From IMG/VR virus record IMGVR_UViG_3300027969_000050, positions 1 through 64,000 of that record: 64,000 nt of DNA; one strand, given 5' to 3'. This DNA comes from a virus. The notes beneath the pieces were generated by a model. The model saw only the letters and a list, made by a program, of their open reading frames with translations. It was not told the DNA's origin and made no database searches. Position numbers and translations under genes: made by a program. Of this stretch, positions 9,761-18,393 are shown piece by piece; positions within the stretch are counted from its first letter, which is position 1; each line of letters starts with the position of its first letter.

Positions 9761-10560
9761 TATTTGGCTTTCTTATCTTTTTCGCTCGGAGCCTTTGGCT
9801 CATATGGAGTTGAGTAGTTTGCCCCATCAAAAAGTGTTCCGTAGGGGTCCTCAGCCGTGTTATCGATATAGCTTCCAATGATTTGATTGAATGCCTCGCC
9901 ACGTTTTTTGTACTCCTCTTTGAGGGCCGCGCCGTCAAACTTGTTGGGCCTCGACTTGCCACCCTTGTTATTGCCCAGTGACATTGACGGATTAACGAAT
10001 CCACTATCCGGGTAGTAACCGATATCGGCAAGCGTTGTCGTCTTGCTAATTGCCTGATCTATGGAAATGTCCGGGGAGCCGTAATACTTGCTTGAAATTG
10101 CCGAGAGGATGTTTGCACTGGCGGACCCGTCGTCCTCGTACACCTGACCAGTTAGCCTCCATTCAGGGGCGACGACCTCTGTTCCCATTCTAAACCCGGG
10201 TACCGTCTTAGGAATAATTTTTAGGTTCCATCCTCTACTGGGAATGCTCATGTTGATGGGGTTTCCAAGATAATTTGTGGGCTTTCCGGAAACACCTTGG
10301 GAGGCAAACTGCATGTAAGTCACAAAATAGTTGTAGATATCTTCCATCTGAAGGTAATTTCGGCAGTCGCCTTGTATTTCTATGTCGCTAATTGAGCAAG
10401 ACAGGATCTGAACGACTTCGCCACCGTAAGTTGGGAAGGTTTGAGTATTGAGTTGATATCCCCAGTACACAGAGTTCGCTCCGGTCGTAACAACCAAGGT
10501 CTCTTGGTCTTTCTTGTCTGGACGGGTGTACGAAAACTTTATGTTTGTATTGACAGTCAT
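9760..10560 (-). CDS. Tail/baseplate protein, family not recognised
   Basis: 266 aa. The N terminus has beta-rich segments (NIKFSYTRPDKKDQETLVV, GGEVVQILSCSISDIEIQG), a helix with aromatic residues (MEDIYNYFVTYMQFA) and SRGWNLKIIPKTVPGFRMG; the C terminus is Lys/Glu-rich and probably disordered. It follows the tape measure gene after two bases and is coupled by TAATG to the next gene. This layout and the weak resemblance in build to the following protein (both carry an SISxxIxG or RITISGQC segment before a helix) suggest both are tube-like or tube-initiator proteins of the baseplate. That is inference. Confidence 0.68.
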   Translation of the reverse strand: MTVNTNIKFSYTRPDKKDQETLVVTTGANSVYWGYQLNTQTFPTYGGEVVQILSCSISDIEIQGDCRNYLQMEDIYNYFVTYMQFASQGVSGKPTNYLGNPINMSIPSRGWNLKIIPKTVPGFRMGTEVVAPEWRLTGQVYEDDGSASANILSAISSKYYGSPDISIDQAISKTTTLADIGYYPDSGFVNPSMSLGNNKGGKSRPNKFDGAALKEEYKKRGEAFNQIIGSYIDNTAEDPYGTLFDGANYSTPYEPKAPSEKDKKAK

Positions 10561-10562
10561 GG

Positions 10563-12629
10563 CTAGTAGCTCGGGCTGAGGTTTTTGCCCTTCTTGGGGT
10601 TCTTAGGAAGCTCGTCCTCATGCTGTTTAAACCATTGACCGGCCTTGCCAGTAAAGGCAACTTTTATTTGCTGTGAGTCGTCTAGTTCACCGCTGGCTAT
10701 TTTCTTTATGGCCTCCGCGTCGCCCTTGCTTGCTTTCTTGATTACATCTTCTAACGCCTTGGGGTCATTGATGTCATACCCCATTTGGTTTTGTATCATT
10801 TGCCCGATAAGGGCCTTTCTTTTGCTCGGGTCGGTATCCATAATGGCCTGTTGCTGATCTGCGCTAAACCCACCGAACTGCCCATCTTTCTTCATGTTGG
10901 GGAGCTGCATTTTAGCTAGGTCTTGCTTTAGAAGTTTGTCATTACCTATATCGGTAAACATATTTGATGCAGCGGCCATTTGATCGCCATGAAGCCCGAC
11001 CCTTACCTCCTCGGCGGTCAGCCCGCTAAGAGTTGATAGCTTCGCTTCTTTCTGCGCCGCTGCCGATTCAACCAAGCGACCTTGGTTGTCGTACTTGTCT
11101 GTGAAACTTCCGCCAATTGTTCTTGACATGCCTCGAAGAACACTGTTAGTCGCCCCAAGAACGGAAGATGGAGAGGCGCCCGCAACAGCGTCTGGATGAA
11201 TTCCGTACTGAAGCGCCATTTGACCCTGAACCAAAGCATTGTTTGAAAAGTCGTTTGCCATTGCCCCAGTAACTCCGGCCTGTCCGTAACGTGCAACCTG
11301 CTTAAATGCTTGATTGTTTGTTAGTTGCGGATTAGATGCATGGAAGGCCTGCGCGGCTTCGCCCATTTGCTGAACGTTTAGGCCTGCGGTCATTGCCGCT
11401 GCCGCAAGATTTCTAAGATTTGTTGAGGCTTGTTCGTATGTTGCCGCGCCATTTCGTGTTTGTTCGTGCATCAATTCGTTGTATTGACCCGGAGCCATTG
11501 TCGGCACGGCAGACATGCGGTCCTTGGAGTAGTTTGACTGCGCGACGTCAAATTCATTTCCCCTCATATTGACTTGCATCGAGGATTCGGCAAAATCGCC
11601 TCTTTCTTTGAGACTGTAAAGGCCTAATGACCTCATACCCATAGGGTCAGTAATATCCCTCCCGCCGCTTAGCGCTCGACCAAATCGATAACCGGCCTCG
11701 CTTCCCGTTCCGGGTCTGTCTTTGTCAAACGTACCTTTGAATAATGCGTTACCGAGTCCCGCAGTCGCTCCCAGCATGGTTGGGTCTTGACCCTGCAAGC
11801 CCATACTTGAAGTCATATTTGTTGCAAGTCCGGGTGCGCCAAAAAAACCTCCGCCAAGGAGCTGAGGAATAAGGCCCTGCGTGGCTGCTGCATACGGAGC
11901 AACCTGTCCAAAAGCTGTTAGCGTTCGTCCGGCCCTTAGTTTGTTTGTATCTCCCATTTGCTTGGCCATTGCAGACGCGGCCTGATGAGCCTGATCGGCT
12001 GCATCAACGGACGTCATGCCGCTATCAATTCCTTGCGTATAAGCCTCGTTATAGTTGCCTGTATAGCGCCCAAGGGCGCGACCAGCGACAACCTTGCCCG
12101 CCATTCTCATGTAATCCTGAGGATTGAAGTTGTTAATACGCGGAATTTGCAGCGGATCTCCATAAAAACCCGCATTTGTCATGTATCGAGGAGCGTCTCC
12201 GGGTAGGCCGCCAGATGAAAAGGTTGAATACCCGCCACCATTGTCGCCCATCCCACCTCCGCCTCCGGTGCCTCCGTACCCTGCTGCATCCGCATTAGGA
12301 CCGCTAGGCCGAGCGCCAGCGCCAAGTATGCCATTGGCGGCTCCAGAAGCAGTTGCTCGAGATCCGCCAGTGCTTACTCCGCCAGATGTGGTGGTACTGC
12401 CTCCGGGAAGAATGCCTCCAAGCTCCTCAAATGGCGTCCGACCCGACCCAGCCGATCCAGCGCCAGACTGTTGAACGATCCTTCTAAGGCTTTCCATGTC
12501 GGTAGCCATCTTGTCCTTGATGTCGCTCATCGACGCACGAACACCGTCAAGAGCGTTCACAAATGCCATCAAAGCCGCACGGGACTCTTCATCGAGAGGG
12601 GATAGCTTTACCTCAATATCTTCTGGCAT
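10563..12629 (-). CDS. Probable tape measure protein
   Basis: 688 aa from the ATG at 12629 (an adjacent GTG at 12632 is possible). It follows the frameshifted tail chaperone pair and precedes baseplate genes, the standard place of the tape measure. N terminus is an amphipathic helix (EESRAALMAFVNALDGVRAS), followed by a Gly-rich low-complexity stretch (80-150), then long Ala/Gln/Met-rich helical segments with hydrophobic patches (QVAPYAAATQGLIPQLLGGG) and a Lys-rich C terminus. No hydrolase motif is visible. At roughly 1.5 angstrom per residue it would set a tail of about 100 nm. The family is divergent, so position carries most of the weight. Confidence 0.72.
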   Translation of the reverse strand: MPEDIEVKLSPLDEESRAALMAFVNALDGVRASMSDIKDKMATDMESLRRIVQQSGAGSAGSGRTPFEELGGILPGGSTTTSGGVSTGGSRATASGAANGILGAGARPSGPNADAAGYGGTGGGGGMGDNGGGYSTFSSGGLPGDAPRYMTNAGFYGDPLQIPRINNFNPQDYMRMAGKVVAGRALGRYTGNYNEAYTQGIDSGMTSVDAADQAHQAASAMAKQMGDTNKLRAGRTLTAFGQVAPYAAATQGLIPQLLGGGFFGAPGLATNMTSSMGLQGQDPTMLGATAGLGNALFKGTFDKDRPGTGSEAGYRFGRALSGGRDITDPMGMRSLGLYSLKERGDFAESSMQVNMRGNEFDVAQSNYSKDRMSAVPTMAPGQYNELMHEQTRNGAATYEQASTNLRNLAAAAMTAGLNVQQMGEAAQAFHASNPQLTNNQAFKQVARYGQAGVTGAMANDFSNNALVQGQMALQYGIHPDAVAGASPSSVLGATNSVLRGMSRTIGGSFTDKYDNQGRLVESAAAQKEAKLSTLSGLTAEEVRVGLHGDQMAAASNMFTDIGNDKLLKQDLAKMQLPNMKKDGQFGGFSADQQQAIMDTDPSKRKALIGQMIQNQMGYDINDPKALEDVIKKASKGDAEAIKKIASGELDDSQQIKVAFTGKAGQWFKQHEDELPKNPKKGKNLSPSY

Positions 12630-12685
12630 CACTAATTATTGTCCGTTGTGAGCCATGTTGAACATACGGATCGGCAAAGAAGCCT

Positions 12686-12895
12686 TTACGGCTTCTGATT
12701 TTGCATATTGGCGATCATTTCGTTGAGTTCATCTGGATCCGGATGCACCCATTCAAGCTCCTGCTCAATTTTTTCTTTTGTATCAGCAAACAGAGCGTCG
12801 TACATCTTAGGATTGGTCACGAAAGTATTCGCCTTGAACTGGTCAAGGGTCTCGTCTTGTCGCGCTTCATCCTCAAGCGCTATTGCGTAAACCAA
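12686..12895 (-). CDS. Tail assembly chaperone, frameshift-encoded C-terminal part (gpT-like)
   Basis: Open frame lying -1 to the upstream chaperone ORF. A TTG at 12895 is the first start-like codon, but no ribosome binding site is well placed and the frame is open far upstream of it, across the 3' end of the upstream ORF (no stop back to at least 13020). The natural reading is that it is made as a -1 frameshift fusion, giving about 257 aa in total. Seen: acidic helical sequence IALEDEARQDETLDQFK and a Pro/Asp/Glu C terminus. Placement directly before the tape measure matches the G/GT arrangement of tailed phages. Confidence 0.72.
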   Translation of the reverse strand: MVYAIALEDEARQDETLDQFKANTFVTNPKMYDALFADTKEKIEQELEWVHPDPDELNEMIANMQNQKP

Positions 12896-12915
12896 TAACG
12901 CTAACTGAACTCCGT

Positions 12916-13458
12916 TTAGTCCTCGATCCGATCCAGAATTTGAGTCAACTCGAAGTCCCCCTGATCTTTCGAGAAGTCGGGCGAGGGATTTGATGTATCC
13001 CGACTCCTGACTGATAAATCCCGTAAGGCATTTAGAGCCTCTTCCTGCTCGGCTCCCAGTTCAGCAAACTGTGAAAACAGGAATGCAATTACCGGCCAGT
13101 ACCAGCCACCAACAAAGTTGAACCTATCTCGTCCATTCTGAAGCCGATCCGGACCCAAAGCGGTACAGAACTCGGAATCGCCATCAACGGACTTTAGAGA
13201 GAGCGCAACGTTAGCCATAGCCCATGCTTTAGCTTGACCAAGAGTCTCAATGTACTCTTGAGTGAGAGTTGCGACGATTAGATCGTCGTCAGCCTTAAGA
13301 GTCCTCAGAACGAATGAATGGCCACCATAAGAAGTTTCTTTCTCAAGATGCCCAAGCCACGCTAATCCACTAACTGCTGTTTGAATCCTGTCGGGGAATC
13401 CGTAAAAAGGATCCTCGGTTGATTCATACGTCTCTTCATCCAGCGCTTTGTCTGTCAA
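12916..13458 (-). CDS. Tail assembly chaperone (gpG-like)
   Basis: 180 aa, acidic. It lies between the tube gene and the tape measure gene, the fixed place of the tail assembly chaperone. The only usable start is TTG at 13458: the in-frame codons upstream run into TAA, and a Shine-Dalgarno-like AAGGGCGG lies about six bases away. Seen: SYGGHSFVLRTLKADDDLIV, a beta segment followed by helices, typical of the chaperone core, and a disordered Ser/Asp-rich C terminus where the frameshift occurs. It would coat the tape measure before tube polymerisation. Confidence 0.75.
   Translation of the reverse strand: MTDKALDEETYESTEDPFYGFPDRIQTAVSGLAWLGHLEKETSYGGHSFVLRTLKADDDLIVATLTQEYIETLGQAKAWAMANVALSLKSVDGDSEFCTALGPDRLQNGRDRFNFVGGWYWPVIAFLFSQFAELGAEQEEALNALRDLSVRSRDTSNPSPDFSKDQGDFELTQILDRIED
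12957..12966 (-). other. Candidate -1 ribosomal frameshift site
   Basis: On the minus strand the upstream ORF reads CAG GGG GAC here, a run of five G (12961 down to 12957) that lets a GGG-decoding tRNA slip back one base. The -1 frame then continues without a stop through the end of the upstream ORF into the 69-codon ORF ending at 12686. It is not a textbook XXXYYYZ heptamer, so the exact slip position is inferred. The functional setting is the well-known G/GT tail chaperone frameshift. Confidence 0.55.
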
Positions 13459-13539
13459 CGAACACCGCCCTTAACTTGTTTGGAACTACTTACTGGTTAC
13501 TAGGACAGAAATGCTTGAAGAATTAAGCTCTGTCGCTGC

Positions 13540-14103
13540 TTAGTTGTTAAAAGTGACGTCGTTCGGGTCAGGATAGTTAATTGAAGAAGCCGACGAACTT
13601 GTGACCTGAGTGTAAGCAACGGTGATTTGCTTGAGGATTTCCATGGTGCCAACCTCAATGGTCTCGCCGTCAGCTACGTTTGTAATCACGCAGTTGTGGT
13701 ACTGCTCAATGTAAGGTGAGACGCTTGAACCCTTAGGAGGGCGAACAACCTTAACAAGATCAATTGGGCGAGGGGTATCCGAAACGATGCGGAAGATGTC
13801 AGCAAGGTCACGAATTGGGCTACCTGAAGTGGCCTGAGCAAAAGTCTTAAGACGGCCCCAAATCTTCTGGCCATAAATTTCGTAGAACTCAAGCACCAAG
13901 GTACCCATGCCAATAGCCCTAGGGGTAATAATCTCGAGAGGACGAGCGGCATCCATTGGGTGAATAGGAACAGGACCCGGGCCAACTGGCTGCGGAGACT
14001 GATGCACGATCTGGCGTGCGCTTCCGATGGGCTGATTATCCCACATGAAAACGGTAAACCCAGACCCACCAACTCGATATCGTTTTGCGTTAATCTCTGC
14101 CAT
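13540..14103 (-). CDS. Tail tube protein
   Basis: 187 aa. Directly follows the sheath gene, as tube genes do in contractile-tail phages. Beta-rich throughout: GSGFTVFMWDNQPIGSARQI, then HPMDAARPLEIITPRAIGMG, LVLEFYEIYGQKIWGRL, and the C-terminal EVGTMEILKQITVAYTQV, compatible with the T4 gp19-like tube fold. It would polymerise as hexamer rings around the tape measure. No signal or membrane segment. Confidence 0.82.
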   Translation of the reverse strand: MAEINAKRYRVGGSGFTVFMWDNQPIGSARQIVHQSPQPVGPGPVPIHPMDAARPLEIITPRAIGMGTLVLEFYEIYGQKIWGRLKTFAQATSGSPIRDLADIFRIVSDTPRPIDLVKVVRPPKGSSVSPYIEQYHNCVITNVADGETIEVGTMEILKQITVAYTQVTSSSASSINYPDPNDVTFNN

Positions 14104-14106
14104 AGT

Positions 14107-15570
14107 TTATGCCGTAGTCGCAGTGTTTAGAGTCGCAGTTGCAGTTGCGAGATTGATTGAGAACCCAACGTTAATGTAGTTGAGTGGGAATGAAGGCCTG
14201 TACGAGAACCTAACATCCATTTGAGTTGGATCCGTTGTTACAAGACGCGCCTGTACGTCTTGGAAGTCAACAATTTCACCAGCAGTTTTAAGAAGCTGCA
14301 AGACGCCGATAACGGCTGCCTGTACAGTTGCGCCAGCAAGGTCATCGGCAATCGTTTGGCCAATGATCTGAGTTTCAAGAGTCTGACGAATCGAAGAAAT
14401 CATACGACCCTTGGCACGAACAACCGAAAGCTCTGATTCGTATGTTGGAGTAAGGTCAAGCGTCTTGGAATGGCGCACCTGATTGACACCTAGTTGAGGA
14501 TGTACAACAAGGAGGCCGCTTCCGGCATCGTCGTCTAGGTCTGGGCGGGTGCGGAAGTCAATATTTGAGACGCCAATAACGCTTTGACGGGTGATGGATC
14601 GTGACGGTAGTCGCGCAGAAAGCATTCCGCCAATTGCCGCTGCTAGGTACTGTCCGCCTAGAGTGTAGACCGTGTTTGCATCAACGGAGCGCGTAAATTT
14701 CGCAGGAGAAACCATCGCTGCTTGTTTTGCGTATGTTGCTCCGTTTGAGCTAGACCTAATATTTCCAGCGGTGGTGCGTAGGGCCGTAATTCCCGCCGCA
14801 AAATCAAGCGCCGTTCCGTCTTGACCTAAGACAGCAAAGACTTGATTTTGGTAAGTTTCATTGGCAGTACGCTGGTAATTTTGAACGGCAGTAAAGATAT
14901 CTGCTTGGTTTGTGCTGTCCGAAACTACTGGAACAACGATTGAAACGTCTTCTATGCCATGAAGCGTATTCAGCGCCGTTTGCCAAGCGGTAGACGTGGA
15001 CTTATTTGCCGTAGAGATTGGCAATGCGTATACGGAGCGCGCACCGTTTTCAAAAGCAAACTTGATACCTAAGGTAAGCGGAGTAAGAACCGTAGTGTTT
15101 GAGGTGTTAAAAGGAAGTCCGTAAATTTCTTCAGCGTCTGAATAGTTGGTTACAAGACGAGCGGAATAGTAATTTGAAGGGACATAAGTGATTGTAATCG
15201 TGACGTTGTACGTTGCTTCACTTGTGGAACCCCTTACAAGCTTGATCTGAGGAGTGGTGCCACTTGACCAAGTAAGAACGTACTTGAGAGCGCTTCCCGT
15301 GCTAGGAATGATCTGAGTCACGCCGCTGGCATCAACGTATGAAACCGAGGTGACGGCAACTCCTGTCGCGCTGGCAGGAATTTCTGAGATAGCGCTATCG
15401 ACTCCGCTTGTGCTAGAGGCTAAGGTCCTTGTTACGGTCTTTGCCGCGTAGCCCTGAGCAGCCTCTCCCACAATTACGATTGTTCCTGCTGGAGTCAAAC
15501 CGGGCAAAACAGACTGCGTGGTTAACTCTGAGACGCTTACTCCGGGGGAAATATAATTATTAATTGCCAT
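14107..15570 (-). CDS. Contractile tail sheath protein
   Basis: 487 aa. N terminus NNYISPGVSVSELTTQSVLP is the classic sheath signature (PGVxVxE), followed by TIVIVGEAAQG. The C-terminal half contains the conserved core (NIDFRTRPDLDDDAG, LLVVHPQLGVNQVRHSKTLD, RRMISSIRQTLE-like segment RMISSIRQTLETQIIGQ) and ends in an extended strand used for mesh contacts. Length is within the family range. It surrounds the tube and contracts to drive injection. Upstream of the start lies an A/T-rich leader; the tube gene follows three bases downstream. Confidence 0.93.
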   Translation of the reverse strand: MAINNYISPGVSVSELTTQSVLPGLTPAGTIVIVGEAAQGYAAKTVTRTLASSTSGVDSAISEIPASATGVAVTSVSYVDASGVTQIIPSTGSALKYVLTWSSGTTPQIKLVRGSTSEATYNVTITITYVPSNYYSARLVTNYSDAEEIYGLPFNTSNTTVLTPLTLGIKFAFENGARSVYALPISTANKSTSTAWQTALNTLHGIEDVSIVVPVVSDSTNQADIFTAVQNYQRTANETYQNQVFAVLGQDGTALDFAAGITALRTTAGNIRSSSNGATYAKQAAMVSPAKFTRSVDANTVYTLGGQYLAAAIGGMLSARLPSRSITRQSVIGVSNIDFRTRPDLDDDAGSGLLVVHPQLGVNQVRHSKTLDLTPTYESELSVVRAKGRMISSIRQTLETQIIGQTIADDLAGATVQAAVIGVLQLLKTAGEIVDFQDVQARLVTTDPTQMDVRFSYRPSFPLNYINVGFSINLATATATLNTATTA

Positions 15571-15623
15571 CGTTGATTAATATGCCGCTTGAGACAATAA
15601 GATAGTTACCAACAGATCCGACT

Positions 15624-16286
15624 TTAGGAAGTCCAAGCCGGAGGCTCTTGAATGTCTTCGATGTAAGGCTTTTGATTGACTTTTTCAAGGATTCCGAAGG
15701 TCTTGTCGGTCTCTTCAAGAGAATAAAACTCTCCTCCAACATCGCACCTGTAGCTTGTCTGATAGACCATTTGTGTATCCGGTTCCCAAGGGGCAGGAGT
15801 CTCAGCTTCGCCTAGACCACTAATGATGTCGGTGTTGATGTTGATGAAGTTTGTCTGTGATTCGGGAAGAACTGATTCGTACACGCGCATAAAGAACTTA
15901 TTCGTGTACTCCTGAAGATCGCCCATCGACAAAGTTTGGACGATTGTGTCCGCAATTAAATCCCTGTCAATAGAAGAAAGAGCGTAAACGGCGAATTCGA
16001 TCTCCCCGGTGTACAGGTAATGCTTGAATTTTTTATTTTGGATTCCGCCTCCAGCAACTGCGACCGGGACAACCTCAAAGTGGCCAACGCCCATGTTCTT
16101 GATCTGGCTCTCAAAAAACCTTACGATCACTGACGGGTAGAGGTTCTTATCCTGCGGGTATTCGATTGATACCTTGGTTTTGGCAAGTAGCTTGTCCGGA
16201 TGACTGGCAAACACCTCGCGCATAGATTCAACCATTGACCTTTTGATCGATGTCTTGTAATGGATTGTCTTCTCTGGAGTCGCCAT
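15624..16286 (-). CDS. Neck/tail terminator-type protein
   Basis: 220 aa. Position directly before the sheath gene, at the end of the head-tail connector cluster, fits a tail terminator or tail completion protein. Seen: an N-terminal helix HYKTSIKRSMVESMREVFAS, strands YPSVIVRFFE and YLYTGEIEFAVYALS, a helix DRDLIADTIVQTLSM, and later TSYRCDVGGEFYS. This alpha-beta order resembles terminators of the lambda gpU/T4 gp15 kind, but I cannot show homology. TAATG-type coupling to its upstream neighbour (1-base overlap). Confidence 0.6.
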   Translation of the reverse strand: MATPEKTIHYKTSIKRSMVESMREVFASHPDKLLAKTKVSIEYPQDKNLYPSVIVRFFESQIKNMGVGHFEVVPVAVAGGGIQNKKFKHYLYTGEIEFAVYALSSIDRDLIADTIVQTLSMGDLQEYTNKFFMRVYESVLPESQTNFININTDIISGLGEAETPAPWEPDTQMVYQTSYRCDVGGEFYSLEETDKTFGILEKVNQKPYIEDIQEPPAWTS

Positions 16287-16786
16287 TAGAACAGTTGTCC
16301 TTGCTCGCCATTAGGATCGTCAATTGTTTTGACAGAACGCGGTTTACTGGCCTTAGGCTTGATTGGGATGACTTCAGGCTCAAATAATTTTTTCTGGGAC
16401 TTGAACAAGTCAAAGTAGTTTCTTCCCGCCCTTGCCTCAGCGATAACGGCGGTTCTAACCGACTCAGTGTTTTCCTTAACGGCCTGAGTTAAAGCGTCCT
16501 CTGCAATCTTGCGAAAAGTTTTTCTGATCGTCTGGCGGGCCTCGAGGTCCACAATTCCGTCAAAGTTGTAATCAACGGTCAGTCCAAGACTTGGGTTATC
16601 AAGGTTCTGCGGTTTTGGCTTAAAGTAATTTCCCACGCCAACAAACTGAGCAACTTTCTTCAGCAAGCCTTCCTCCATGCCTTGATCCTGAAGCGCCTGC
16701 CTGTACGAGGGAACGTTTGCGTTAGCTATTTGAACAGCCCTATTGACAATCGTCTTGTGGGCATTGGCTACATCTAAAGAGGCCAT
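16286..16786 (-). CDS. Neck protein, probable head-tail joining
   Basis: 166 aa, mostly helical, basic. N terminus AHKTIVNRAVQIANANVPSY; a central segment LTVDYNFDGIVDLEARQTIR; long helix AEDALTQAVKENTESVRTAV; Lys/Pro-rich C terminus. It sits in a run of tightly overlapping genes between the connector and sheath genes, where completion proteins of the HK97 gp10 type are found. The length and helical build suit that, but family membership is inferred from context only. Confidence 0.58.
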   Translation of the reverse strand: MASLDVANAHKTIVNRAVQIANANVPSYRQALQDQGMEEGLLKKVAQFVGVGNYFKPKPQNLDNPSLGLTVDYNFDGIVDLEARQTIRKTFRKIAEDALTQAVKENTESVRTAVIAEARAGRNYFDLFKSQKKLFEPEVIPIKPKASKPRSVKTIDDPNGEQGQLF

Positions 16787-17574
16787 TATCGGTCAGTCTC
16801 AACTTGATAAAGAACATTGTTGTCAGGAACCTTGGCCATCTCAAAGGTCTGGTTGATCATGTAGCGGTTTGGGCCATATGAGTTCCCATACTCACGAAGA
16901 CCTTTGCGATCAAGGCCTCGAATAGAAACGGGCTGAACGTTTTTTAATTCAAAGCGCTCAGCGGCGTCAAGGATGTCGCCCCGTGAGTCAATCGTGACAT
17001 TGACAAGCAAGTCATTGTCGGCAAACGTAGGAAACCACGGAGCTTGGGCCGTAGCCGTTTGCGTTTGATACATCGCTCCAGATTCGGTCAGCTTGAAGAA
17101 ATCTTGAGCGGCGTCAGGCTCAATTATATAAACAAGATATCCGGGGCCGTACCCTCTGTATTTAGGAGCCTTAACATACGAAGCACCGGGCGAAGAGGTT
17201 TCGTAAACAATCTCTCCGTCTGGAGAAACCCATTCGTTATTGGCGGTCTCTACAGATACAAGACCGACTCCGTGTCCAATTGGATCCTCATTGCGCTGAG
17301 TGGCATAAACGTCGTCCCAAGAAGAAGCCGTTTTGACTCCGCCGTGCTTTACGTCGTCAAAGTTATAACGATGCTTTACTAGCACCGGAGTTCCAAGTCG
17401 GCGCATAGCGTCATACACCTGTCGCCGCCGCCTCTTAATGTCTTGAGGGATCTTCTCGTCCCCGACGTATTTGGTCGCCCAGATCACGCCATCGCTATTT
17501 GCCTGTACCTTGAATCCGTTAAAGGTCGAGCTGGCGTAGGCGTTTAGAGTCGGTGCGGCCTCATAGGTGGACAT
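16786..17574 (-). CDS. Structural neck protein, family not recognised
   Basis: 262 aa. Contains GFKVQANSDGVIWATKYVGD, then a basic helix IKRRRRQVYDAMRRLGTPVL, and strand-rich segments (GPGYLVYIIEPDAAQDFF, NDLLVNVTIDSRGDILDAAE). The C terminus YMINQTFEMAKVPDNNVLYQ is beta-like. Overlaps its downstream neighbour by one base and lies one base from the upstream gene. Likely part of the head-tail connector; no enzyme motif seen. Confidence 0.6.
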   Translation of the reverse strand: MSTYEAAPTLNAYASSTFNGFKVQANSDGVIWATKYVGDEKIPQDIKRRRRQVYDAMRRLGTPVLVKHRYNFDDVKHGGVKTASSWDDVYATQRNEDPIGHGVGLVSVETANNEWVSPDGEIVYETSSPGASYVKAPKYRGYGPGYLVYIIEPDAAQDFFKLTESGAMYQTQTATAQAPWFPTFADNDLLVNVTIDSRGDILDAAERFELKNVQPVSIRGLDRKGLREYGNSYGPNRYMINQTFEMAKVPDNNVLYQVETDR

Positions 17575-18393
17575 TTAGTCAATGGCCAAAGCTAACTGGC
17601 CCGGTTTGATGACCAGTAAGTCGTTGACCCTCAACGCCTGTGGGCTAAGGAGGGCGCCACGCCAATAAATCTCGTCCGCCGTGCTAACCGTAGCGTTTTT
17701 CCTTAAGGCAACATGCGTGACGTTGCCAGCGGCTTTCATGTCAATACTGATCTTGGTTGCGTTATACGCCGTTCCGTTGGAAACGGTCCAGTCCGCCGCA
17801 AGCATTCTATACCGCTCTCCAATCTCATTTCCTCCGGTACCCTCAAATCCGGGATCGCCATCGTAGAAAGCAATCCACGTCTGATCAATTTCATTGAACT
17901 TATTTGTAGCGCCGGGAACAAAAATGTGATCAAGAATAAGGCGACAAAGATCTTTACAAAGAGCGGACCCGGTAAGGCCAAAGACAACCTTTGTTAGGTA
18001 TAGCTGGTCAATATCCTGATAGGTCCTTACCGCCGTCCCTGTTAGCATTTCAGTCCAAATAACGCTATTGGCTTCGTTAACAAGACCAATAGCAACAACG
18101 TTTCCCGATGTCGCGGCGGAAAAATCAAACTTCTCAGTGGTAGGAATATAAGTTCTCGACTTGTCTCCGGAACTAAACGAGTTAATAGCAGAAACGGCAT
18201 TTGGCGATGACCCATAGGTTCCAAGGACAACATACGGAGTAGTTAGACTGACCGCTCCGCCGACATCGCCATTTTCTCCGGGTGCGATTGTGTATAGCTG
18301 AAGCCTAAGAGACACTGGCTTTTCCCATGAGTCACCCTCGGTGCCGGTTAGCTTTTTTAAAATCGCGTTTTCGTAGAAGTTAGTAAGGCTCAT
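17575..18393 (-). CDS. Structural protein with two tandem tail-fibre-like beta domains
   Basis: 272 aa made of two copies of a domain that resembles the Gp80-type phage tail domain. Copy one ends with GNVVAIGLVNEANSVIWTEM and copy two with GNVTHVALRKNATVSTADEI, each preceded by a short strand and followed by a closing hairpin (VNDLLVIKPGQLALAID in copy two). In other phages single copies of this domain form small structural or fibre proteins. Here it sits in the connector cluster, so it may decorate the neck (whiskers or collar). Function is inferred. Confidence 0.6.
   Translation of the reverse strand: MSLTNFYENAILKKLTGTEGDSWEKPVSLRLQLYTIAPGENGDVGGAVSLTTPYVVLGTYGSSPNAVSAINSFSSGDKSRTYIPTTEKFDFSAATSGNVVAIGLVNEANSVIWTEMLTGTAVRTYQDIDQLYLTKVVFGLTGSALCKDLCRLILDHIFVPGATNKFNEIDQTWIAFYDGDPGFEGTGGNEIGERYRMLAADWTVSNGTAYNATKISIDMKAAGNVTHVALRKNATVSTADEIYWRGALLSPQALRVNDLLVIKPGQLALAID

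Noticed and set aside
12686-12895. Independent small gene in front of the tape measure
   Set aside because: Only a TTG start without a ribosome binding site, and the frame is open far upstream, so a frameshift product is more likely.
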